Virus record (IMG/VR): IMGVR_UViG_3300042451_001259 | Span: 1 to 38,872 of that record | DNA: 38,872 nt | From: a virus | Strand: one strand, 5' to 3' | Part shown: one piece after another, positions 1 to 7,669 of the stretch | How the letters are laid out: each line of letters begins with the position of its first letter | How positions within the stretch are numbered: the stretch's first letter is position 1 | Program-made: the position numbers and the translations under genes | Notes under the pieces: generated by a model | Seen by the model: only the letters and a program-made list of their open reading frames with translations | Told to the model about the DNA's origin: nothing | Database searches by the model: none

Positions 1-240
1 CAGGGAGGCATCTTTGATGAGTAATGAGTATTAAAAGAGTATATAACGACTCAAGGATTGGTTAATCTAATTGACCGCCGCTGATTGGTACTACTCAAAA
101 GGTAGTGGAAAAGGGAAGAAACAAATAATGTCCCTAAGTCAATTATTAAGACATGTATTCTCAGTGTTTTATTTTCTTTGTTTAGTAAAACAAAGTGGTG
201 GAATTGGAACGTTTTAAAACCGTTCGGCCCAAAAAAGATT
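1..240 (+). other. Noncoding stretch, possible 3' part of a structured RNA
   Basis: No convincing gene lies here; frame 1 closes at 22-24 and could be the last codons of a gene outside the window. Small hairpins can be drawn (for example CTACT/GGTAG arms near 93-107), and the stretch runs straight into a strong intrinsic terminator, so it is probably transcribed rightwards. A short match to the D-arm region of leucine tRNAs (195-207) is not part of a complete tRNA. It may be the 3' end of a large phage noncoding RNA, but I could not identify a family. Confidence 0.25.
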
Positions 241-268
241 AGTCAGATTTATTCTGACTTTTTTTTTG
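241..268 (+). terminator. Intrinsic terminator
   Basis: AGTCAGA and TCTGACT arms around a 5-base loop, followed by about ten T residues. It ends whatever transcript enters from the left and separates it from the promoter of the gene at 301. Confidence 0.85.
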
Positions 269-295
269 CTTTTAAATAAATTTTACTTATATTTG
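266..295 (+). promoter_or_regulatory. Host-type (Bacteroidota) promoter
   Basis: TTG at 266-268 and TATATTTG at 288-295, separated by 19 bases, match the Bacteroidota primary-sigma consensus TTTG/TAnnTTTG. The expected start of transcription falls at about 300-303, so the metallophosphoesterase mRNA would be leaderless or nearly so. Confidence 0.6.
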
Positions 296-300
296 ATATT

Positions 301-1050
301 ATGAGAATAGTTTGTATATCCGACACACATGCCCTACATAAAGGTATGACCCACGAATTACCACAAGGTGATGTGTTAATACATGCGGGTGATTTATCAA
401 ATAGAGGTGGAGAAAGAGATGTGACAGAATTTATTCATTGGTTTCAAAACATAGAAGGGTTTGACTCTAAAATTTTTATTTCGGGTAATCACGATTTCTG
501 TTTTGAGCGGGTTAATCAACCGCACCATAAAGGCGACTACGATTGGTTAAACAATCTAATGACTCCTGAAAATCTATCTCAATCCAATGTGACTTATTTG
601 GAAGATAATTTTATGACTATTGAGTCACCTGAATTTTCAAGACCAATTAAAATCTACGGAAGTCCTTGGCAACCAAATTTTTATGATTGGGCCTTTAACT
701 TACCAAGATTTGGGGTTGAGTTACAAGAAAAGTGGAATATGATTTCAGAAGATACTGATGTATTAATAACACATGGACCGCCAAATGGATACGGTGATTT
801 GGTTAATAATTGGAGACAACCAAATGTAAATGTGGGGTGTGAATGTTTAATGAGTAGAATAGGTGAAATAAATCCTTTAGTACACATATTTGGTCACATC
901 CACGAAGGTTATGGTGTTGAGCTTGGAGATAAAACATTATTTGTAAATGCATCAACTTGTAACTCAAAATACGAACCAATAAATAAACCAATAATCATAG
1001 ATTTACAAGAAGTTTATGGTGAAATAATTGCAACCCATGTCGAAATATAA
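301..1050 (+). CDS. Metallophosphoesterase, MPPED-like
   Basis: 249 aa, calcineurin-like phosphoesterase fold. The metal-binding motifs are all present in order: D8-x-H10, GD(31), GNHD (62-65), TH158GPP and GH199xH201. The spacing and the THGPP and GHIHEGYG signatures resemble the MPPED1/2-type cyclic nucleotide phosphodiesterases rather than Ser/Thr protein phosphatases. No signal peptide, so it should act in the cytoplasm; the substrate (cyclic nucleotide, nucleic-acid end or phosphoprotein) cannot be read from sequence. It overlaps the next gene by 14 bases and probably forms a two-gene unit with it. Expressed from the host-type promoter just upstream, which suggests early expression. Confidence 0.88.
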   Translation: MRIVCISDTHALHKGMTHELPQGDVLIHAGDLSNRGGERDVTEFIHWFQNIEGFDSKIFISGNHDFCFERVNQPHHKGDYDWLNNLMTPENLSQSNVTYLEDNFMTIESPEFSRPIKIYGSPWQPNFYDWAFNLPRFGVELQEKWNMISEDTDVLITHGPPNGYGDLVNNWRQPNVNVGCECLMSRIGEINPLVHIFGHIHEGYGVELGDKTLFVNASTCNSKYEPINKPIIIDLQEVYGEIIATHVEI

Positions 1051-1720
1051 TAGACCAATTAGTGTTGTAATCTCAACACGAAAAATAGATGATACGTATT
1101 TAAAACACGTTGAGAAAATGTTTTCACACCCAAAAACTCAAATATTAATTTATGAGAATGACGGTGTGGATTCATTACCCAAAATTTATAATTTAGGATT
1201 ACAAGATTCCGAAAATGATATTGTGGTGTTTATGCATGACGATCTTATTTTGGAAACCCCTAATATCACACCAAAAGTTATTAGATTATTTGAGGAGAAT
1301 CCTGAATATGGCATAATAGGATTGGCCGGTACTAATAATTTAATGAGTGGAATGTGGTGGCAGGATAAAGAATCTATGTATGGTGTTGTTGGTCATGAAC
1401 ATCAAGGTAAAAGACATGTAAATCACTACTCAAAACAATCATTTGGTGACAAACCAAAAGAAGTGGTTATTGTTGATGGGTTATTTATTATGGTTCATAA
1501 AGATAGAATTAAACATAAGTTTAATGAAGAATTTACAGGATTCCATTTTTATGATTTACCATTTTGTGTTGACAACCATTTAGATGGAATTAAAGTTGGG
1601 GTTACTACTAAAATAATGGTAACACATAAATCCATTGGTATGGTAAATAAACAATGGGAAAAAAACAAGTTGTTTTTTGAGGCATTATACGAAAAACACT
1701 TCCCTTTAAGGGTTAATTGA
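1037..1720 (+). CDS. Glycosyltransferase-like protein (GT-A, StrF/Glyco_tranf_2_5 type)
   Basis: 227 aa from the ATG at 1037; a TTG at 1028 would add only three residues. The N-terminus (PISVVISTRK), a metal-binding-like HDD in VVFMHDDLIL, IVDGLFIMVHKDR and FHFYDLPFC follow the order seen in StrF-like glycosyltransferases, which use a nucleotide sugar. It has no membrane segment. It overlaps the phosphoesterase gene, so the two are probably co-transcribed. It lies apart from the large glycosyltransferase operon at 8780-17589 and is on the opposite strand, but may act on the same glycan. Donor and acceptor are unknown. Confidence 0.75.
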   Translation: MSKYNRPISVVISTRKIDDTYLKHVEKMFSHPKTQILIYENDGVDSLPKIYNLGLQDSENDIVVFMHDDLILETPNITPKVIRLFEENPEYGIIGLAGTNNLMSGMWWQDKESMYGVVGHEHQGKRHVNHYSKQSFGDKPKEVVIVDGLFIMVHKDRIKHKFNEEFTGFHFYDLPFCVDNHLDGIKVGVTTKIMVTHKSIGMVNKQWEKNKLFFEALYEKHFPLRVN

Positions 1721-1738
1721 TTTTAGCACAATAACGGA

Positions 1739-1746
1739 TATTTATA
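1739..1746 (+). promoter_or_regulatory. TATTTATA box (proposed late promoter)
   Basis: TATTTATA begins 25 bases before the ATG at 1764; the same box precedes many transcription units in this window. Confidence 0.5.
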
Positions 1747-1763
1747 TATAAAACTTGTAATTT

Positions 1764-1985
1764 ATGAAAAAGATTATCGAATTAATCAAAAAACTTTTAA
1801 GTAATAGTACGAAGGCAGAAAAAGCTGTAGCACTAGAGCAATTAAACACTGAAGTTAAGGCTGAGGTTGAAGTTGTAAAAGAAACTATTGAAGAAGTTAA
1901 AGAAGTTGTTAAAGAGGTTAAGGCTAAAGTTAAAAAGACGGCAGCTAAGAAACCAGCCGCTAAAACAACCGCGAAGAAAAAGTAA
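1764..1985 (+). CDS. Lysine/alanine-rich histone H1-like small protein
   Basis: 73 aa. Residues 1-20 form a short amphipathic basic helix (MKKIIELIKKLL). Residues 30-57 are a Glu/Lys/Val-rich heptad region likely to form a coiled coil. The C-terminus (58-73) is a run of KK-A-A/T-A repeats (TAAKKPAAKTTAKKK) like the tails of bacterial histone H1-like (Hc1/AlgP-type) proteins. It is probably a DNA- or RNA-binding protein; a condensing role in the virion is a guess. It is preceded by a TATTTATA box and followed by a strong terminator, so it is likely a single-gene unit. Confidence 0.65.
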   Translation: MKKIIELIKKLLSNSTKAEKAVALEQLNTEVKAEVEVVKETIEEVKEVVKEVKAKVKKTAAKKPAAKTTAKKK

Positions 1986-2010
1986 TTTTTTTCTTTCTAA
2001 TAGATTATTT

Positions 2011-2043
2011 AAGGGTTAAAATTTGTTTTTTAACCCTTTTTCA
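2011..2043 (+). terminator. Intrinsic terminator after the lysine-rich gene
   Basis: AAGGGTTAAAA paired with TTTTTTAACCCTT, followed by T residues. The loop also supplies a TTTG (2022-2025) usable as the -33 element of the tmRNA promoter. Confidence 0.85.
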
Positions 2044-2053
2044 TCTACATTTG
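2022..2053 (+). promoter_or_regulatory. Host-type promoter of the tmRNA gene
   Basis: TTTG at 2022-2025 and TACATTTG at 2046-2053 are 20 bases apart, matching the Bacteroidota consensus. Transcription would start near 2060, about 13 bases before the mature tmRNA 5' end. Confidence 0.55.
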
Positions 2054-2072
2054 TAAAAGTTCTTTAAAATAT

Positions 2073-2469
2073 GGGGATGTTTGGTATTGATTTCAGGTAT
2101 CAGGGGTAAATGGCACGTAGTCAGAATTCATCTATGACTTAAATCCACGGTGAAGCAATTTAAGCGGCAACGTTTATAACAACATGGAAATTGCAGGTTT
2201 ACTTGCAACTTCTAACGTAGCGGTAGCCTAAGGCGAAACTACAATCGGGTCGACTGGCATATAACCTAGGAACAGAAGCCTTCAAGGTGTAACACCACCC
2301 GAAGAGTGTTGGAGCAAACCTGACGGCTCTTGAAAATCCGGTTAGGAACGGTATTGTAAGTTTTCCGTAATTAACTTACTATTTGTTAATTGAGAACCGA
2401 TTAAATAAACGTGTAGTCATTTATTGTTGAACAGGAAAGACACGGGTTCGACTCCCGTCATCTCCACCA
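2073..2469 (+). ncRNA. ssrA: tmRNA (transfer-messenger RNA)
   Basis: The 5' end GGGGATG (2073-2079) pairs with CATCTCC (2459-2465), followed by ACCA with the CCA encoded. A T-arm (ACGGG-TTCGACT-CCCGT) lies just before it. The 397-base spacing and these tRNA-like ends are those of a one-piece tmRNA, which with SmpB rescues stalled ribosomes and adds a degradation tag. The best tag frame closes at TAA 2229-2231 and ends ...ATSNVAVA; it is open from 2154, and I cannot fix the resume codon. The C-terminus differs from the usual bacterial LAA. Flanked by its own promoter and terminator. Confidence 0.92.
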
Positions 2470-2470
2470 T

Positions 2471-2495
2471 AAACCCATTTTCGGATGGGTTTTTT
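2471..2495 (+). terminator. Intrinsic terminator of tmRNA
   Basis: AAACCCAT (2471-2478) pairs with ATGGGTTT (2485-2492), followed by T residues, immediately after the encoded CCA. Confidence 0.88.
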
Positions 2496-2518
2496 GTTTG
2501 GTGTCTCTATTAACGAGC

Positions 2519-2556
2519 AAAAGGTCCGAAGACCCTTTGTCGAGATTTGAAACACC
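2519..2556 (-). terminator. Probable terminator/hairpin at the end of the minus-strand virion operon
   Basis: On the minus strand AAAGGGTC-TTCG-GACC is followed by TTTT: a UUCG-capped hairpin. It sits within a larger stem with GGTGT (2500-2504) and ACACC (2552-2556). The T-run is short, so termination may be partial. Confidence 0.45.
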
Positions 2557-2626
2557 TCCTTTTCGTTTATAAGTATTATCGTTTAATGGCGACCAAACCA
2601 ATTAAACTCTACATATAAATATCTTA

Positions 2627-3271
2627 TTATTCATTAATGTTTGAAATAATTGATGATTTTGTTTTATATGCAACATTACAAACAGCATTTGCTAACATTT
2701 CACCAAATTGACTTGATTTTATATATTCAAATACCGTATTTCTTAAGAAATTCGCAGCCATTGAATCTTCTTCAGTACTTGATGAAATAATATATACCAC
2801 TAATGATTCTGATAACGCATCAGCAACAGTACTACCATGATATGAACAACTTTGTTTATCTCTAAAGACAGCAATTAAATCACTTAATGTCATTTCACTC
2901 ATTGCAGTTGCCATTGCACTCACTAACGGACCTTTAAACCCTATTAGGTTTAATAATGTTGTTATTGCATATTCTTTAAATTGTGAAATGGCTCCACCAC
3001 CTACTTTATCTAAAATACCACTTCTTGTAGATGCATCTTGTGGATTTTGTTTGTTTGGGGTAAATAGTTTTTTTAACCAATCAAATTGTTCGTTTACTAC
3101 ATTTTCTATTTGTTCATTGTCATATCCCTCATCTATCAATTTACCCAAATATTGTATGGTTAAACCGAATTTATCCTCATCATTTTCATTTAGAAAAATC
3201 CTCTCAAAGGATTCGTTTATAGAATGCTTCTTTGAGAGGGTTTCACTTACTATTTTTTTAATATCTTTCAT
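2627..3271 (-). CDS. Putative internal virion protein with cleavable N-terminus
   Basis: 214 aa, family not recognised. The N-terminus MKDIKKIVSETLSKKHSINE ends in I18-N19-E20 followed by S, and a second candidate site, L-N-E/N, follows about ten residues later; both fit the T4 prohead-protease pattern (I/L)-x-E. A central hydrophobic stretch (about residues 105-125, LLNLIGFKGPLVSAMATAM) could insert in a membrane, and two Cys occur in the C-terminal half. The start lies one base after the stop of the 603-aa gene, so it is translationally coupled to it and has no box of its own. A role as packaged or ejected protein is inferred from the tag and the neighbours. Confidence 0.6.
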   Translation of the reverse strand: MKDIKKIVSETLSKKHSINESFERIFLNENDEDKFGLTIQYLGKLIDEGYDNEQIENVVNEQFDWLKKLFTPNKQNPQDASTRSGILDKVGGGAISQFKEYAITTLLNLIGFKGPLVSAMATAMSEMTLSDLIAVFRDKQSCSYHGSTVADALSESLVVYIISSSTEEDSMAANFLRNTVFEYIKSSQFGEMLANAVCNVAYKTKSSIISNINE

Positions 3272-3272
3272 A

Positions 3273-5084
3273 TTATTCTTCTCCTTGTAATTTCCACTTA
3301 TATTTCATTGTTACATCTTCATCGTCTCTATCACCAGTTTCCCTTTGTTTCTTTTGAATGTAACCTTTGTCTATCAAATATTTATCTAAGATGTAATAGT
3401 CGTTACCTTCTAATTCAGGACCCACCCATTTAACTATAACACCTTTACGTTTCTTAACTAAATTTTGACTAGCTAATAATTCTTGTAGTCTGTTTCTATC
3501 GTATACAGGTTCGGCAGGTACTGCTGGAGGTGTTATAGGTGCTGTTGTTGTGTTACCAGTTGTAGAACCTGTAGTTGTACCGGTTACCGAAGCGGTAGAA
3601 CCTGTTGTAGAACCCGTTGTAGATCCTGTTACTGGATTACAAGCTGAAATAATCTTATCATATGTTTCTTTTGTAATACCACCAGATAAATTATATTGTA
3701 AATCCTCTAAACCTTTTTTAGTCTTAGGTCCAAAATAACCTTTTTGTGGTGTTATACCTAAACATTTTTGTATTTCTGCAATTTTTGGTGCAATACATCC
3801 AAATTCAAATGGAAAATCTTTTGTTGAACAATCTTGATAGTTTGGATTATCCGTTTTTACGGGTTCTGTTGTTACTGGACTCGCCTCACCATCCCAAGTA
3901 ATATTAATATTACCAATACCAGTATTTGGATTACCGTCACCTTGTTCTGCAATTACAGTTTCTGAACCTTTACAAGACCATCTACCTCTTTTTGATTGGT
4001 CCTTCATGAATACTCTACCGTTATTGTAGAACCATAAACCACCCTTTCCATCATATTCAGAATTACCTGTTTTTGTAACTTGTACTACTGGATCTCCGCC
4101 CGTTGTATTTCTAATTGTTGTTCCGGTATCATCAATAACATCATCTAGACATTTACCAAATAATTGATCTCCAGGTTTTGTTGTTCCACCTTTAAAAAAT
4201 TTCCAAAGATACCAACCACCTACACCAGCTAAACCTAACATAATCCAATATTTTGGACTTAATCTACCGGCAATTGCTTTAAACTTTTGCCATTTAGAAG
4301 GTTTCATTGTTTCAACAATGGCTTTGGATTCTTGAGCAACAACTTTAGCTTCTGGCGCAATTTCTTTAATTGCTTGTACTTCAGCATGTGTTACTGCGGC
4401 TCCTGCTTGTGTTCCTGCCGAGCCTCCCTGAGTCATGGTAATGTTAACCTCATTTTTAATTGCAGCTTCTGCTTGTTGAGGTGTCTTAACAGTTTCTAAT
4501 TGTTTAATCTTCGCTTCTAAATCTGCAATTTTCTTTGTTTGATTAGCCGCTTTTTTTCCTTCTTTACTAACAACACCCGTTTCTAATTTTCTAGCCATCT
4601 GTTTAGATTCCGTTTGTGCTCTTAAGACTATATCATCAATTTCTTTAGTTGTTATATTTTTTCCTGATGCTTTTAATTCATTACTTTTTAATGACATTTC
4701 TTTCATTGCCTTTAATTTAGAGGCTTCCTTTGCTGCAGGTCCCAATGTATTTGTTGTTGATATTCTTACTCCATTTTTCAAATCCAACTTTATTGCATCT
4801 TCAAGTTCTTTAGTTAATTGAGTAAGGTCTTTTGTTAATGCTGTTGCGATAACATTATCAGACAATTTAAATTCTTTACCCATTGCGGAAATTATAGCAG
4901 TTTCCTTGGCTCCCGTAGCGGCATTTTTAAATCTATTTGCAATTTGTTGTCTTTGTTCTTCAACCTCAGTTGACTCATCTTCACTTACCAACTTTAAAGC
5001 ATTTAAATTTTCATTTAATGTTTTTTCATTATTATATGACATCATTAATTTAATTCTGTCAATTGTGTTTGTATTATTTTTCAT
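3273..5084 (-). CDS. Large putative virion protein: coiled coil, membrane segment, peptidoglycan-binding domain
   Basis: 603 aa. The tag (IDRIKLMMSYNNEKTLNEN) has a candidate cleavage at L23-N24-E25; a further V-E-E/Q lies at 41-44. Residues 50-260 are Ala/Lys/Glu-rich helices with a Gly/Ala linker. A membrane segment lies at about 279-297 (YWIMLGLAGVGGWYLWKFF). A central domain with several Gly and Trp is unrecognised. Residues about 430-480 resemble a peptidoglycan-binding (PG_binding_1) fold with the signature GYFGPKTKKGLEDLQ. Then comes a linker of repeated TGST units, and a basic C-terminal domain. The layout suits a protein that spans the envelope during DNA entry. A TATTTATA box lies 12 bases upstream. 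Confidence 0.65.
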   Translation of the reverse strand: MKNNTNTIDRIKLMMSYNNEKTLNENLNALKLVSEDESTEVEEQRQQIANRFKNAATGAKETAIISAMGKEFKLSDNVIATALTKDLTQLTKELEDAIKLDLKNGVRISTTNTLGPAAKEASKLKAMKEMSLKSNELKASGKNITTKEIDDIVLRAQTESKQMARKLETGVVSKEGKKAANQTKKIADLEAKIKQLETVKTPQQAEAAIKNEVNITMTQGGSAGTQAGAAVTHAEVQAIKEIAPEAKVVAQESKAIVETMKPSKWQKFKAIAGRLSPKYWIMLGLAGVGGWYLWKFFKGGTTKPGDQLFGKCLDDVIDDTGTTIRNTTGGDPVVQVTKTGNSEYDGKGGLWFYNNGRVFMKDQSKRGRWSCKGSETVIAEQGDGNPNTGIGNINITWDGEASPVTTEPVKTDNPNYQDCSTKDFPFEFGCIAPKIAEIQKCLGITPQKGYFGPKTKKGLEDLQYNLSGGITKETYDKIISACNPVTGSTTGSTTGSTASVTGTTTGSTTGNTTTAPITPPAVPAEPVYDRNRLQELLASQNLVKKRKGVIVKWVGPELEGNDYYILDKYLIDKGYIQKKQRETGDRDDEDVTMKYKWKLQGEE

Positions 5085-5088
5085 ATAT

Positions 5089-5096
5089 TATAAATA
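5089..5096 (-). promoter_or_regulatory. TATTTATA box (proposed late promoter)
   Basis: The box begins 12 bases before the start at 5084, inside the minus-strand operon, so the 603-aa and 214-aa genes may also be transcribed on their own. Confidence 0.5.
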
Positions 5097-5102
5097 TTAA
5101 AT

Positions 5103-6290
5103 TTAATCAAATGGATCTTTACCATTATATTTAGTTCTAACTAATTCAGCATATTGGTCCGCTATCTTAGGGTCCATAGCAACACTCGCACCTTTAGTTT
5201 CATGTCCGCCAATTACTTTCTCAAAACCATAAAGTACACCAGTGGTCTTCACACCGGCAGATGCTCCTGTACCTGCAGTTTGTCCCAATAATCTTTGTAA
5301 ACTTTCAGTAAATCTTGTTGATATGGATTTTAATCCACCTAAAATACCGTTAATAAAACTGGCACCTTTAGGAAATTTAGTTGCAAGTGTTTTCATTACT
5401 GATTGTAAAAGGGCTGGAACTTGTTTAATTCCGTCAACCATTGAGGTTATCATTCCTTTAACTTTTGGGTTTTTTTCAAAATATTGTGCAATTCTTGCTG
5501 GACTATTTGCAATTGATTTAAGTGGCATTATCCCCGCTTTGGCTGCTTTAGCTGCGGCTGCCGCACTTACAAATCCTAATATATCAAAACCAAAAAATAA
5601 ACATTTTAACCAAAATGGGTTATTCTTTTCTTCCTCTGGCCAATCGTCACTTATTAATTGGTAAGCATCTAATGCAACAACCATTCCCCAAGCAATTTTT
5701 GCGGCACCGGCACCAACACCCGTTGCAATTAAAATTGCATCCACAATCATACCCAAATTACTATATAGAGCGTCTTTTAATTTTCTTAAAACATACTTTA
5801 CACCCTGACCTAATAATTTTAAAATACCCATCCATTCTCCCTGAGAAACTGCAAGTCCAAATTTCTTTACACCTTCATATGATGTTTTAAGAAAATCTGC
5901 AGTACTATCTCCGGCCTTTTTAAATTGTCTACCTAACCAAGTGTCTTGTAAAAATTCAAATTCAAGTAATATGTCTCTTAAACCATAAAGGTTTTGTTGT
6001 GATTCTAATATTGGTAAAGAGAGAATGTTTTCTCTTATTTGTGAATAACCTTCATCTTCTAATTTTATACTTTCAAAAATTGTTTTAAACACATCCAATG
6101 AACCCCAAAGGTTTCCTATTGTTCTTTGTTCTTGTATGTCAAATACTTCGTCTTGTATAACAAAATATCTTCCATCAACCGTAACACACGCTTCAAATAT
6201 ATAATCACGTTTTTTTGGTACAAATCCATGTATTGAGCTGATTCTATTCCTTTCAGATTCCGTTACTATATTTCTTGTTTGAAAAACCAT
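5103..6290 (-). CDS. Putative virion protein with hydrophobic, pore-like segments
   Basis: 395 aa, family not recognised. The N-terminus carries VTESERNRISSIHG, shared with the product at 35681-36394, and a candidate cleavage at I31-F32-E33/A. Two long hydrophobic Gly/Ala-rich segments (about residues 180-213, with IVDAILIATGVGAGAAKIAW, and about 229-255, with FDILGFVSAAAAAKAAKAG) could form a helical hairpin in a membrane. The rest is amphipathic helix, Lys-rich. This suggests a packaged protein that inserts in the host inner membrane on infection; the function is inferred. A TATTTATA box lies 27 bases upstream. Confidence 0.6.
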   Translation of the reverse strand: MVFQTRNIVTESERNRISSIHGFVPKKRDYIFEACVTVDGRYFVIQDEVFDIQEQRTIGNLWGSLDVFKTIFESIKLEDEGYSQIRENILSLPILESQQNLYGLRDILLEFEFLQDTWLGRQFKKAGDSTADFLKTSYEGVKKFGLAVSQGEWMGILKLLGQGVKYVLRKLKDALYSNLGMIVDAILIATGVGAGAAKIAWGMVVALDAYQLISDDWPEEEKNNPFWLKCLFFGFDILGFVSAAAAAKAAKAGIMPLKSIANSPARIAQYFEKNPKVKGMITSMVDGIKQVPALLQSVMKTLATKFPKGASFINGILGGLKSISTRFTESLQRLLGQTAGTGASAGVKTTGVLYGFEKVIGGHETKGASVAMDPKIADQYAELVRTKYNGKDPFD

Positions 6291-6309
6291 TATTTTTTTT
6301 TTATTTCTA

Positions 6310-6317
6310 TATAAATA
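6310..6317 (-). promoter_or_regulatory. TATTTATA box (proposed late promoter)
   Basis: The box begins 27 bases before the start at 6290. Confidence 0.5.
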
Positions 6318-6328
6318 TCCGTAATTTC

Positions 6329-6586
6329 TTATTTTAATGGATTAGCCTTACCTCTTTTTAAATTAGCACCAACAATATCAGCCCACTTTGTAACCCCAAT
6401 TTGATTGGCGGGACCTCTTTCTATACCAGTTTCCCATTTACCAACCTCAGGGTATCCTTGACCGCCAGCTTGGGTGCCTGACGTACCTGGCGACGGTTCA
6501 CTAGCAACATCCCCCTGTTCTTCAAGTTCTTGATTTTCAGTTGACACTATCAATTTTAATTGTTTTTCGTTAATTACCATTCTCAT
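6329..6586 (-). CDS. Small tagged protein with Gly/Pro-rich linker
   Basis: 85 aa. The tag MRMVINEKQLKLIVSTENQE belongs to the 'E-x-QLK-x-I' class and ends at L21-E22-E23/Q24. After a low-complexity linker (SEPSPGTSGTQAGGQ) comes a compact C-terminal segment rich in Trp, Gly and Lys (YPEVGKWETGIERGPANQIG) ending RGKANPLK. No catalytic motif is visible. After cleavage only about 62 residues would remain, comparable in size to T4 internal-protein peptides. TATTTATA lies 12 bases upstream. Confidence 0.6.
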   Translation of the reverse strand: MRMVINEKQLKLIVSTENQELEEQGDVASEPSPGTSGTQAGGQGYPEVGKWETGIERGPANQIGVTKWADIVGANLKRGKANPLK

Positions 6587-6590
6587 AATA

Positions 6591-6598
6591 TATAAATA
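6591..6598 (-). promoter_or_regulatory. TATTTATA box (proposed late promoter)
   Basis: The box begins 12 bases before the start at 6586; nearly back to back with the host-type promoter for the divergent lipoprotein gene. Confidence 0.5.
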
Positions 6599-6643
6599 CC
6601 TAAAAAAATCTTTGAAATTGATTATGATATACCAAAAAATACC

Positions 6644-6651
6644 TATTTTTG
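6644..6651 (+). promoter_or_regulatory. Host-type -7 element of the lipoprotein gene
   Basis: TATTTTTG matches TAnnTTTG 17 bases before the ATG at 6668. The nearest TTG upstream (6618-6620) is 23 bases away, slightly longer than ideal. Confidence 0.4.
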
Positions 6652-6667
6652 CTTAAAATATAAAGAC

Positions 6668-7288
6668 ATGAGGAAATTAATATCAATTTTAGTTGTTTTT
6701 ACCCTATTTGGGTGTGAGAAGTATGAATTAGAGTCTAGCTTACTTCAACAACTATCAGCCCCAACCCCCTTTTTTTTAAAAAGTTATCGAATTCAAATTT
6801 TATCAGGAACCGATAGAGATGACATTGGTAGATTTATAGATAGGACTAATTCTACATTATCAAATTACGTTGGATTATGTGATTGGAATGTTATTGATAC
6901 GTTAGACGGTCGTTACATTATACAATCAGATACGTCAGGAATTATACCCCAACGAAAGTACGTAATTGGAGATCAGTGGAATTTTGGTAATCCTAACATT
7001 TATGGATTAAAAATTTATGACAATTTTAGAAGTCAAATTAAAGGTACATGTAGAATTTATGAGGGTGGAAGTTCGAGTATATTTACATACTCTAACTTAT
7101 TAACAATTATTGATGAGAAAACTAACACGACAGATTACGGGTTTTCGGGGTCAACCAATTCTAGAGGTGTTGGATATGCTACTCAATTATATTTAACCAC
7201 CCCAACAAAATGGGCATATATAAAAGAAGGAAATAGAATAATAGGGAGGTTTGGTTATACTATTGAATTAATTTTCGAACGAAATTAA
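6668..7288 (+). CDS. Putative lipoprotein, unknown function
   Basis: 206 aa. It begins with a lipoprotein signal: basic start, hydrophobic core LISILVVFTL and lipobox LFGC with Cys16. The mature part is rich in aromatic and beta-favouring residues with many Gly and Thr, suggesting a beta-sandwich. No known domain is recognised. A surface lipoprotein made early from a host-type promoter could alter the cell surface, for instance in superinfection exclusion, but nothing in the sequence shows this. The gene stands alone between divergent and convergent minus-strand genes. Confidence 0.65.
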   Translation: MRKLISILVVFTLFGCEKYELESSLLQQLSAPTPFFLKSYRIQILSGTDRDDIGRFIDRTNSTLSNYVGLCDWNVIDTLDGRYIIQSDTSGIIPQRKYVIGDQWNFGNPNIYGLKIYDNFRSQIKGTCRIYEGGSSSIFTYSNLLTIIDEKTNTTDYGFSGSTNSRGVGYATQLYLTTPTKWAYIKEGNRIIGRFGYTIELIFERN

Positions 7289-7657
7289 TTAATCCTCGTA
7301 GATAGTTGGGTCTTCTTTAGCAAACAATTTAATATATTGTCCTGCCTTAGCGTTTGCTTCATCCTCAATTTCACCACCGATATCGGGAGGTCTTTGTTCT
7401 AAACGACCGTCTTCGAACTGTTTGTGGTGTACCATTTCGTGAGCGACACTTCTCATAATATCAACCAATGCACGATTTTTACCATATACCTTGATAATCT
7501 TATTTTCTTTGGTATAATCATAATTTGCAGTCGTCTTTAACCCGTCCCTATTACCTTTAATAGAAATAGTAGGGACAGTTTTAAGTTCCAATTGGTTTTT
7601 TACGAACTTTACGAACTCGGTTAACTTTTCTTTATTATCGTCATTTAAAAATCCCAT
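7289..7657 (-). CDS. Putative zincin-type metallopeptidase
   Basis: 122 aa. It carries H73-E74-M-V-H77, the HExxH zinc-binding and catalytic motif, and an acidic segment further on (EIEDEAN, about 96-102) that could supply the third ligand, as in gluzincins. The N-terminal 60 residues are Lys-rich with a beta-hairpin-like region. The size and the VAHEMVHHKQ helix resemble small phage zincins of the SprT-like kind, but family assignment is uncertain. No capsid tag and no signal peptide, so it probably acts in the cytoplasm. It converges tail to tail with the lipoprotein gene with no gap. AATAAATA on the plus strand (7662-7669) is a near-perfect box 12 bases upstream. Confidence 0.65.
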   Translation of the reverse strand: MGFLNDDNKEKLTEFVKFVKNQLELKTVPTISIKGNRDGLKTTANYDYTKENKIIKVYGKNRALVDIMRSVAHEMVHHKQFEDGRLEQRPPDIGGEIEDEANAKAGQYIKLFAKEDPTIYED

Positions 7658-7661
7658 ATCT

Positions 7662-7669
7662 AATAAATA
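7662..7669 (-). promoter_or_regulatory. TATTTATT box (variant late promoter)
   Basis: Seven of eight positions match TATTTATA; it begins 12 bases before the start at 7657. Confidence 0.4.

Noticed and set aside
195-235. tRNA-Leu-like stretch (GTGGTGGAATTGG followed by a stem-loop)
   Set aside because: It matches the D-arm region of leucine tRNAs, but there is no acceptor stem, T-arm or CCA in the right place; at most a decayed fragment or chance.
2111-2140. TAGTC in tmRNA as marker of the resume codon
   Set aside because: In the frame after it a stop follows within five codons, so it is unlikely to precede the tag.
3550-3738. Val/Pro-rich open frame opposite the TGST linker
   Set aside because: Complement of the repeated linker codons of the 603-aa gene.
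5242-5664. Open frame of 140 codons opposite the 395-aa virion gene
   Set aside because: Antisense shadow of the Ala/Gly-rich coding sequence; no promoter and low-complexity composition.
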